DNA of 5,511 bases from Planctomycetaceae bacterium. Lineage in GTDB: Bacteria > Planctomycetota > Planctomycetia > Isosphaerales > Isosphaeraceae. The translations under genes and the position numbers were made by a program. The stretch is from assembly GCA_019232645.1 (NCBI GenBank), contig JAFANO010000738.1:1-5511 (forward strand), given 5' to 3'. A model generated the notes under the pieces. It had not been told where the DNA came from. It did not search any database and worked only from the letters and a program-made list of their open reading frames with translations. Positions 1 to 5,193 of this stretch are shown piece after piece (positions within the stretch are counted from its first letter, which is position 1; each line of letters starts with the position of its first letter).

Positions 1-6
1 TGTCCA

Positions 7-12
7 CCCCTC
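7..12 (-). promoter_or_regulatory. Possible ribosome-binding site of a minus-strand gene lying left of the window
   Basis: Read on the minus strand, these bases give GAGGGG followed by six further bases to the window edge. That is the right distance for a start codon just outside the window. The only minus ATG nearby (14-16) is followed at once by a stop, so no coding sequence is visible inside the window. This is inference from one short purine-rich motif in GC-rich DNA, so confidence is low. Confidence 0.25.
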
Positions 13-110
13 ACATCGCCTCGCGGTCGCACCCGATCCAGGTTCGGGGGATTGCGGGAATGGTCCGCGCCCTGGTTTCGGGACTCTCATCCGGGAGAGC
101 GGGCCTCATT

Positions 111-140
111 ATTGTATCGTGCTCAGGGTCTCGTCGTTCA
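111..140 (-). promoter_or_regulatory. Weak sigma70-like promoter candidate pointing left
   Basis: The minus strand carries TACAAT (116 to 111), a five-of-six match to the -10 consensus. Eighteen bases upstream is a poor -35, TGAACG (140 to 135). The site lies just past the stop of the short NfeD gene, in an AT-richer patch, and points to the left edge where a gene start is suspected. The -35 matches poorly, so the site may be chance. Confidence 0.3.
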
Positions 141-142
141 GG

Positions 143-670
143 TCAGATCGGGCCGGGCCCGGCCAGGATCTCGTCGATGCTGGCGTCGGGTGCCATCCGC
201 ACGATGAGCTGGCTGCCCCGGACCCGGACGGCCCGGATCAGGGCACCCGAGGGGATCAGCCCTTCTTCCGACAGGCCGTCGAGCCGTCGGCCGTCGAAGT
301 CGACCAGGCCCGACGGCCGCAGGGGCGTCAACGCCCGGCCCACCCGGCCGACGAGGTGATCAAGCCGCCGGCTCGGGTGTGACGCCTCGATCTCCTCGGG
401 CTCGGGCGGCATCAGGAGGACGCGCTTGGCCAAGGGCATCTTGGGCCACAGGTGGACCGCCAGCGCCACCGCCAGGGGCAGCAGGAGGAAGTCCGCGATG
501 AGGAACTCCAGGCCCAGGTCCGTCGACTGCTCGAAGGCACGCCAGAGGCTCGCCACCAGGCAGAACACCGCCAACAATCCGATAAGGCCCCCTGATGGGA
601 TGAACGCCTCGGCGATCAGGAGGAACAGGCCCAGGGCGAGCAACAGAAGCGGCCAAGCAAGCGTACTCAT
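143..670 (-). CDS. Short NfeD-family membrane protein with C-terminal OB domain (175 aa)
   Basis: This is an inner-membrane protein of the short NfeD class, which has no protease domain. Three hydrophobic segments are visible at about residues 4-22, 26-45 and 55-75. A charged linker follows (about 88-105), then a small beta-rich NfeD OB-type domain at about 106-158. That domain has the typical pattern LVGRVGRALTPLRPSG, then L-x(4)-V-x-GSQLIV. Proteins of this class usually act with SPFH/flotillin-type scaffolds in membrane microdomains; no molecular activity can be read from the sequence. The ATG at 668-670 is preceded by the ribosome-binding site GAGGGGGAG, and the stop is TGA at 143-145. 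The linker and OB domain align by eye with the C-terminus of the long NfeD gene upstream (PLAKRVLLMP against PLFNRLVLKP), so the two are probably paralogues. A separate promoter and a hairpin lie between the genes. The family call is firm; the exact role is unknown. Confidence 0.88.
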   Translation of the reverse strand: MSTLAWPLLLLALGLFLLIAEAFIPSGGLIGLLAVFCLVASLWRAFEQSTDLGLEFLIADFLLLPLAVALAVHLWPKMPLAKRVLLMPPEPEEIEASHPSRRLDHLVGRVGRALTPLRPSGLVDFDGRRLDGLSEEGLIPSGALIRAVRVRGSQLIVRMAPDASIDEILAGPGPI

Positions 671-757
671 GACTCCCCCTCGCTCGGGCGTCGGGGGATG
701 GGAGACAGGTCGTCAACTCGGACGTTCCACCGTCGTCGGGGACAATTCCCTCTGGTA

Positions 758-787
758 GTTTAAGGCACGCCGAGCGCCCGGTGTCAA
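758..787 (-). promoter_or_regulatory. Sigma70-like promoter for the short NfeD gene
   Basis: On the minus strand a perfect -35 box TTGACA (787 to 782) is followed by an 18-base spacer and a -10-like TTAAAC (763 to 758). The expected start of transcription is near 751, giving a leader of about 80 nt before the ATG at 670. The -35 is exact and lies in a locally AT-richer patch. The -10 is imperfect and the spacer one base long, so this is a good but unproven candidate. Confidence 0.5.
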
Positions 788-822
788 TCGCCTCCTCAAA
801 CAATCCTCCAAGCGACGGCGGG

Positions 823-869
823 GGACCGGGGCCGGGCGGCGGGATCGACCCGCCGCCCGGCCCCGGTCC
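823..869 (-). terminator. Perfect 21-bp GC-rich hairpin after the long NfeD gene
   Basis: The arms at 823-843 and 849-869 are exact reverse complements over 21 bp, with a five-base loop ATCGA. The hairpin begins 40 bp beyond the stop codon of the long NfeD gene and ends before the promoter of the short one. That position suits a transcription terminator or a 3'-end RNA stabiliser. No T-run follows it on the minus strand, so it is not a textbook intrinsic terminator. In very GC-rich bacteria such hairpins can still act as terminators or block 3' exonucleases. The hairpin itself is certain; its function is inferred from position. Confidence 0.65.
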
Positions 870-908
870 TTCGTCGTCCTCCCTGCCTACGCCGGTGACG
901 GGCGTGGC

Positions 909-3122
909 TCAGCTACCCAGACGCTTGACGATCACCCGAGAGCCCTGAACATCGACGACCTCGACCAGGCTGTCGGGCTCGATGAAGAAGCCATCGGCGG
1001 TGACGTCGATCAGGAGGTCGCCGAAGCGGGCCTTGCCCGTCGGGCGGAGGACGGTCGTTGTCCGGCCGGTCTCGCCGACCAGGAACGCCAACGACTCGTA
1101 TCCCTCCGCGGACGGCTTGGCGACCGGGTCGTCCTCGACGAGACCGGTCCAGGGCTCGGGCTTCAGGACCAGCCGGTTGAACAGCGGCAGCGACGGGAAG
1201 TAGCGCGCCAGGATCACCGCGCCAGCCCCCACGGCGGCCATCGCGATCGTCACCTGGAGCAGGGTGTAGCCCATCTCGCGATACTCGTACTCCTGGGTCG
1301 GCCAAACGAAGGTATGGCTGGCCATGACGATGCTGGTCAGGATCAGCAGGATGCCGCTCATGCCGAAGACGCCGAAGCCGGGGAAGACGAACAGCTCCAG
1401 CGCCAGGCTGACCAGGCCGACAAGGAACAGGATGATCTCGAGCTGGTCGGCCGTGCCGCTGAGGTAGTGGCTCCAGAAGAAGAGCAGGAAGGCCAGCGCC
1501 GAGGTGATCGCCGGCAGGCCGATACCCGGCAGCTTCAGCTCGAGCACAAGCATGAAGAGCCCGATGAACAGGAGCACCCAGCTCACGAACGGGTCGGTCA
1601 GGATCGTCACGAGCGAGTCGACCCAGGTGGGCCCGTCGATCCGGATCGGCTTGCCGCGGAGGCCGTGCATCCCCTTGAGGTCCTCGGTCTCGCTGACCTC
1701 CTGGCCCAGGCCGTAGGAGACCGCGTCGTCGCTCTTGACCTCGAGGACCTCGCCGGCACCCTTGCGGACCTGCTGGTTCACGTAGCGGTTGGGCTCGGCC
1801 TGGACCTGGCTCTCGAGCACGAAGCCGGTGGCGCCGGTCTTGGTGTCGGTGGCCTCGATGACGACGGCGTCGGGGTCGACCATGGCGCGGGCGACGGCGG
1901 CGGGATGGCCCTTCTGGTCGGCGAGGGTGGCCGCCTTCTTGGCCAGGGCGTTGATCTCGAGCGGGGTGAGGTCCTGGACCTGCCCGCCCCGCCCGGTGAC
2001 CTGCTGGCGGACGTCGCCCATCCGCGCCCCGCGGTGGAAGACGATGTCGTGGCAGGCGAGCGCCACCAGGGCCGAGACGCCCATGGCACGGTCGTCGATG
2101 TAGGCCACAGTCTTCATGTCCTTGATGCCGGCGATCATGTCGGCGACCGAGTCGGCCGCGGAGCTCAGGCCCCCCTCGCTGTTGATCTGGAAGAAGACGA
2201 GATTGACCCGCTCCTGGCGGGCCTGCTCGATGCGCCGGATCAGGTACGACTTCTTGACCGTGTCGAGCGGCCCCTGGATCTGGATCCAGACGGGCTTGAT
2301 CACCTGGCCGAGCGTCGGGTCGCCGGCGGCCGCCTGTCCGGCGAGCCGGTAGACGTTGGCCACCTCGGCGGCGCTGTCGGCCGTCAGCTTCGAGAAGCCC
2401 TCCTCGCGGGCGCGCCTGGCGGTCAGGACGCCCCTCCGGCCCCCTTCCCAGGCCGGCTGGTCCTCGAGGACCTGATGCGACCGGCGGAACTCGGGCAGGC
2501 TGTCGGCCAGGACGTAATGGACCTGCTTGTCGGCGGTCCGGATGGCGCGGAGGTCGGCGTTCCGGTCGAGCATCCCGAGCAGCAGGTCGGGGTCGCGCCC
2601 CTTGCGCAGCGCCAGGTGCCGGACCAGGTCGCGATAGCCGGGGTCGGCGGCCTGGCCCTCGGGGGTGATCGGCCCGAGCGACGCCTCGGGGCCCATCACG
2701 ATCTCGTCGCAGGCCAGTGCGGCCAGCACCGCGTAGCCCTTGAGCGGCTCGGGGACGTAGGCGACGGTCAGCTTGGCCCCGCCCAGGTTCTTCGAAAGAT
2801 AGTTGGCGAGGTCGATCGACGAGCCGAACTCGCTCTGCCCCGGCAGGGTCTCGCCCGGCCGGAACTCGAAGACCAGGATCGGCCGCGTCCCCTGCGCGGC
2901 GCCGGCGTTGCGATCGATCAGTTGCCGGGTCGCGGCTCGGACCTGGGCGATCGCCTCGTTCGTGATCGGCTCGACGATCGGGAAGAACTGCCCGGTGTTG
3001 GTCTCGGAGGCGGCCGGGGCCTGATCGACCCACGTCGGGCCGACGCGCACATGCACCCAGGCCACACCGATCAGGATGCCCCAGACGAGCGGCAGAAGGG
3101 GAGCAACACGCGAGCGAATCAT
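909..3122 (-). CDS. nfeD: Long NfeD-family protein with two ClpP-like domains, membrane block and OB domain (737 aa)
   Basis: A hydrophobic N-terminus (about residues 5-24, with Arg at 3 and 5) is a signal peptide or anchor, so the next ~480 residues should be extracytoplasmic. Two ClpP/crotonase-like regions follow. The first (about 48-260) includes ALACDEIVM at 135-143. The second (about 276-480) includes INSEGGLSSA (313-322), matching the oxyanion-loop motif of NfeD proteases, and ALACHDIVF (354-362). Five membrane segments lie at about 513-530, 533-550, 560-580, 585-602 and 618-640. The OB domain is at about 678-735 (LVGETGRTTTVLRPTG). Catalytic NfeD relatives use a Ser-Lys dyad, but glycine stands at the expected serine position in both domains (G129, G348), so the protein may be inactive. 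The ATG at 3122 was chosen because GGAGGGAG lies 10 nt upstream and a signal peptide follows at once. A longer GTG start at 3284 would fall on the predicted transcription start. Family assignment is firm and activity uncertain. Confidence 0.9.
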   Translation of the reverse strand: MIRSRVAPLLPLVWGILIGVAWVHVRVGPTWVDQAPAASETNTGQFFPIVEPITNEAIAQVRAATRQLIDRNAGAAQGTRPILVFEFRPGETLPGQSEFGSSIDLANYLSKNLGGAKLTVAYVPEPLKGYAVLAALACDEIVMGPEASLGPITPEGQAADPGYRDLVRHLALRKGRDPDLLLGMLDRNADLRAIRTADKQVHYVLADSLPEFRRSHQVLEDQPAWEGGRRGVLTARRAREEGFSKLTADSAAEVANVYRLAGQAAAGDPTLGQVIKPVWIQIQGPLDTVKKSYLIRRIEQARQERVNLVFFQINSEGGLSSAADSVADMIAGIKDMKTVAYIDDRAMGVSALVALACHDIVFHRGARMGDVRQQVTGRGGQVQDLTPLEINALAKKAATLADQKGHPAAVARAMVDPDAVVIEATDTKTGATGFVLESQVQAEPNRYVNQQVRKGAGEVLEVKSDDAVSYGLGQEVSETEDLKGMHGLRGKPIRIDGPTWVDSLVTILTDPFVSWVLLFIGLFMLVLELKLPGIGLPAITSALAFLLFFWSHYLSGTADQLEIILFLVGLVSLALELFVFPGFGVFGMSGILLILTSIVMASHTFVWPTQEYEYREMGYTLLQVTIAMAAVGAGAVILARYFPSLPLFNRLVLKPEPWTGLVEDDPVAKPSAEGYESLAFLVGETGRTTTVLRPTGKARFGDLLIDVTADGFFIEPDSLVEVVDVQGSRVIVKRLGS

Positions 3123-3286
3123 TGCTGTCGGACTCCCTCCGAGGATCAGCCGAAGCCTCATCTCTCCGAAATGGCGTGGCCGGGGGTCGAGCCGGACCGT
3201 GGGGATGGCACGGGACGGTCGGCCGCACCCCGCGCGGTGGTCGCGGTGCGGAGGGCGGGCGGGGACAGTCCGAGAAACCCCCACCG
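3123..3286 (-). promoter_or_regulatory. Long GC-rich 5' leader of the long NfeD gene, with a hairpin
   Basis: If transcription starts near 3286, as the promoter at 3293-3321 predicts, the mRNA has a leader of about 164 nt. The leader contains an inverted repeat, 3223-3229 with 3245-3251 (CCGCACC/GGTGCGG). It extends inward by three more pairs past a two-base bulge, with loop CGGTGGT. The ribosome-binding site GGAGGGAG (about 3133-3140) lies near the 3' end. No known riboswitch was recognised. The leader stays open in frame with the gene, so a longer protein cannot be fully excluded. Confidence 0.4.
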
Positions 3287-3292
3287 TAGTCG

Positions 3293-3321
3293 ATTATAAG
3301 CCCGTCGAAAATGCCCGTCAA
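3293..3321 (-). promoter_or_regulatory. Near-consensus sigma70 promoter of the long NfeD gene
   Basis: The minus strand reads TTGACG (3321 to 3316), a 17-base spacer, then a perfect TATAAT (3298 to 3293). This is the best promoter match in the window and sits in an unusually AT-rich patch. It faces the long NfeD gene and predicts a start of transcription near 3286. Together with the signal peptide and ribosome-binding site at 3122, it argues against coding starts at 3284 or further upstream. Confidence 0.75.
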
Positions 3322-3505
3322 ACCGGCGGAAGGCCGTCAGGCCGTCGCCGGGGGCCGCGCGGGACGGTCGGGGAAAGGGCGCGAAGCGGGGCGGGGATCA
3401 CGAGCCCGGGATCATCATCTCGTGATCATTTACGGAGCACTCCGGTCCCAGACATGGCCAATTTCACAGGTGAATGACCTGACCTCCTCCGACGGGGCCC
3501 GTCCC
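3322..3505. other. Intergenic region with three small inverted repeats
   Basis: This stretch lies between the stop of the TIGR03009-type gene and the long NfeD promoter. No gene was recognised. It holds three dyads within about 90 bp. They are GATCACGAG/CTCGTGATC (3396-3404 and 3419-3427, 14-base gap), CGGAG-CA-CTCCG (3433-3444) and CAGGT-GAATG-ACCTG (3467-3481). They may be terminator elements for the upstream gene or operators for the NfeD promoter. None is followed by a clear T-run. Confidence 0.4.
3396..3427. repeat. 9-bp inverted repeat with 14-bp gap
   Basis: Arms GATCACGAG (3396-3404) and CTCGTGATC (3419-3427) are exact reverse complements. The repeat lies about 75 bp upstream of the -35 box of the long NfeD gene and about 80 bp past the stop of the TIGR03009-type gene. 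It could be a regulator-binding site or a weak terminator stem. The dyad is certain; its role is not. Confidence 0.45.
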
Positions 3506-4420
3506 TCAGCGGAGCCGGGCGCCGGGGGCGGGCCGCTTCATCGCCGGGTGGCCCGCGGCGGGGTCCGGGCTCGCGCCGGGGGCGGCCGCCGCCGACGGGG
3601 CGACGGGCTGCTCGTCGCGGACGACCTTCCAGCCGGGCACGAGCTGGCTCTTGAAGTTCTCGTCGGCGACCGGTTTGTTGGCCTCGATGTTCGTCAGCGT
3701 GTAGAGCTTCTTGCTCTTACCGCCGACCATGGTCAGGTGGATCTGGGTCGGCAGGAGGTACTTCTTGTCGAGCCGGATCAGCGCGGACTGGAATTCGGCC
3801 TGATCGATCTCGAGCCGCGGGATGATCTTGACAATGTAGGACTTGGCGTCCTGGTTGACCAGGGCCATCACGTAGCGATCCAACGCCTCGGCTTGATTGA
3901 AGTTGAACAGGAACGGCAGGGGTCCCTGCTGGAGCGCGCGCTCCCGGGCCTCGCGGCCGAGGTCGAAGATCCGGATCTGTTTCTCCACGCATCGGTACTG
4001 CCAGACCTGCGCGCCGGTGCAGATGATCCGCTCGTGCGGGGTGAGGACCTTCTGGCCCTTGTCGTTGACGGTGACCCGCTTGAAGTCGATCCAGGCCAGG
4101 TTGGGGCTTTTGAACATGGCGCGCCCCTCGTACCGCTCGGGATCGCCCCAGGCGGGATCCTCATCGACGCGGGTCATCTCGACGTCGAGGCTCTTGAGCC
4201 TGCTGCTCTGCAGCGCCCAGAGTTTGATCAGTTGCTGCATCTGACCGGCATCCGCGGCCGGCCCGGCATTGGCGGGAGGGCCGGGAGTCGCGGCCGGGTT
4301 GGGCGTCGCAACCGGGGCCGGTCCGCCGGCCTCGGGACCGCCTTGCCCTCTCGCCCGCGAAGCCAGGACCGCGCACGTCACGACGGCCAGGGACAGGACC
4401 ATCCAAACGTTCCGGCGCAT
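3506..4420 (-). CDS. Secreted TIGR03009-type planctomycete protein of unknown function (304 aa)
   Basis: The N-terminus is a clear Sec signal peptide: Arg-Arg, a hydrophobic core at about residues 5-20, and a likely cut after Ala-Arg-Gly at 25. A Pro/Ala/Gly-rich linker (about 28-57) leads into a domain at about 60-268 that resembles the TIGR03009 family. Its typical features are WALQSSRLKSLDVEMTR (68-84), the WICDG-like ICTGAQVWQY (133-142), and GPLPFLF (166-172). After these come a strand pair ending in LIRLDKKYLLPTQIHL and a YTLTNIEANK segment near 240-249. The alternating strands resemble a LolA-like lipoprotein-binding fold, but that is inference only. A second Ala/Pro-rich, basic tail (about 272-304) ends the protein. 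The ATG at 4418-4420 has GGGGAGG 10 nt upstream, and the stop is TGA at 3506-3508. The protein is probably periplasmic or surface-associated. The function of the family is unknown, and the neighbours give no firm clue. Confidence 0.85.
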   Translation of the reverse strand: MRRNVWMVLSLAVVTCAVLASRARGQGGPEAGGPAPVATPNPAATPGPPANAGPAADAGQMQQLIKLWALQSSRLKSLDVEMTRVDEDPAWGDPERYEGRAMFKSPNLAWIDFKRVTVNDKGQKVLTPHERIICTGAQVWQYRCVEKQIRIFDLGREARERALQQGPLPFLFNFNQAEALDRYVMALVNQDAKSYIVKIIPRLEIDQAEFQSALIRLDKKYLLPTQIHLTMVGGKSKKLYTLTNIEANKPVADENFKSQLVPGWKVVRDEQPVAPSAAAAPGASPDPAAGHPAMKRPAPGARLR

Positions 4421-4481
4421 GGGCTACCATCCTCCCCGAACTCGGCCCGAACCGATTCGCCTTCCCGCATCCGGCCGGGGA

Positions 4482-4493
4482 GGGCGATCGCCC
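4482..4493. repeat. 12-bp perfect palindrome GGGCGATCGCCC
   Basis: The palindrome lies 62 bp upstream of the ATG of the TIGR03009-type gene, in its probable promoter or leader region. It could be an operator or a chance GC-rich palindrome. Its core GCGATCGC recalls the HIP1 motif of cyanobacteria, but nothing else here suggests that origin. Confidence 0.35.
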
Positions 4494-4642
4494 CGGAAGA
4501 TCGGCCCGGCGAACCATATCAGCAATCGCCCCCGGCCGCCAGACCAGCCGCCGGCGAATCCCGCCCCGCCTCCAGGTCACGTCCCGAAGGTCGGGCGAGG
4601 GTCGCTCAAAAAATGGGCAGACGTCACGTCGATCCCACGGCC

Positions 4643-4707
4643 CCGTAATTCGTACGGCCTTTCGGAAGGGCGTCCTTCGACGCCAGGCCGACCCGCGTGA
4701 GCCGGCC
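4643..4707. other. Run of four adjacent short stem-loops
   Basis: Four hairpins follow one another almost without gaps. They are CCGTA/TACGG (4643-4657), CCTT/AAGG around TCGG (4658-4669), GGCGTC/GACGCC around CTTC (4669-4684, sharing one base with the previous one) and GGCCG/CGGCC (4686-4707, 12-base loop). The spacing suggests a structured RNA or regulatory DNA, but short stems arise easily at this GC content. No known RNA family was recognised. Confidence 0.25.
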
Positions 4708-5062
4708 CGAACGTACCACTGCCGCGCGGTGGGGCGATGCAATCAACTCCACTCGGGCTCGCGAGTTCCGGACGGACAGACGATCCAGAGAGCCTCCCGC
4801 CGGGATGTCGCCCGACCCGCGCGTGCTGATCCGTCAAAGCCATTATGGAACAGTGTTTGCTTCGGCTTCGAGAAGTCATGCGGCGAGTGGACGGCATGGG
4901 ACGCCGTCGCTCATGCCCCAAGATCTGGAGATCTCGACCATGCAGCTCCCCCAACCCATTCAAGAGGCGGCCCCTCCGGCGTGGCCGCTCCCCCTCATCG
5001 GCATCCCCCCACGCGGTTGCCGCTGAGCCGGTTACCGCCCAGAGCCCGCCGCGCTCCCGGAA

Positions 5063-5123
5063 CCTCGGGCCCTCGCGGGAGACTCCCGGCGGCCTTGCCT
5101 TGACGGTCCTCGGTCCCTCGCGG
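5063..5123 (+). repeat. Two near-identical 16-mers at and upstream of the amrB-like promoter
   Basis: CCTCGGGCCCTCGCGG (5063-5078) and CCTCGGTCCCTCGCGG (5108-5123) differ at one base and start 45 bp apart. The second copy fills most of the spacer between the -35 and -10 boxes and reaches the first -10 base. This arrangement suits a repressor or activator site, but no regulator is visible in the window. Confidence 0.4.
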
Positions 5124-5128
5124 ACAAT
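5100..5128 (+). promoter_or_regulatory. Sigma70-like promoter for the amrB-like gene
   Basis: TTGACG (5100-5105) is followed by a 17-base spacer and GACAAT (5123-5128). The -35 matches consensus at five of six bases and the -10 at four. Transcription would start near 5135, giving a leader of about 59 nt before the ATG at 5194. The spacing is ideal and the orientation fits the gene. Confidence 0.5.
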
Positions 5129-5193
5129 CAGGGGTCACGTCGGCGCACGGCGTCGCGGGTCCTTCATGGGTGCCTCGGCCAAGGGACCAGGGC

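Larger units (their letters stand above)
4421..5193. other. 773-bp divergent intergenic region without a convincing gene
   Basis: The minus-strand TIGR03009-type gene and the plus-strand amrB-like gene diverge from here. The open frames inside are Arg/Pro/Ser-rich, overlap on both strands and match no family I recognise. They look like chance frames in GC-rich DNA. For the minus gene only a weak extended -10 (TGATATGGT, 4521 to 4513) without a -35 was seen. Other contents are a 12-bp palindrome (4482-4493), a run of stem-loops (4643-4707), a repeated 16-mer (5063-5123) and the amrB-like promoter (5100-5128). No tRNA or known structured RNA was recognised. Confidence 0.5.

Noticed and set aside
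12..110. A 32-codon minus-strand ORF beginning ATGAGGCCC
   Set aside because: It has no ribosome-binding site, starts right after the -10 candidate and matches nothing recognisable.
151..164. 14-bp palindrome GGCCGGGCCCGGCC
   Set aside because: It lies inside the last codons of the short NfeD gene (Ala-Gly-Pro-Gly-Pro) and is readily explained by GC-rich codon use.
1314..3299. A 661-codon plus-strand open frame opposite the long NfeD gene
   Set aside because: It is the antisense shadow of nfeD. The composition is Asp/Gly/Leu/Val-rich repeats without domains, while the minus strand encodes a recognisable multi-domain protein.
3123..3321. N-terminal extensions of the long NfeD (starts at 3284, 3161 or, in another frame, 3321)
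   Set aside because: The extension is Arg/Pro-rich without a domain and would bury the signal peptide. The 3284 start coincides with the predicted transcription start, and 3321 lies in the -35 box. The 3161 ATG has no well-spaced ribosome-binding site.
3311..4648. A 445-codon plus-strand open frame opposite the TIGR03009-type gene
   Set aside because: It is a shadow of the minus-strand gene, which has a signal peptide, ribosome-binding site and family motifs.
4577..4963. A 128-codon minus-strand open frame in the divergent intergenic region
   Set aside because: The protein is Arg/Gly/Ser/Pro-rich with no hydrophobic core or known motif, and it overlaps equally plausible frames on the plus strand. 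It looks like a chance frame in GC-rich DNA.
4940..5026. A 28-codon plus-strand small ORF (MQLPQPIQEAAPP...) with GGAG nine bases upstream
   Set aside because: The ribosome-binding site is fair, but the peptide is Pro-rich, has no known family, and lies upstream of the predicted promoter of the next gene. It cannot be supported without conservation data.
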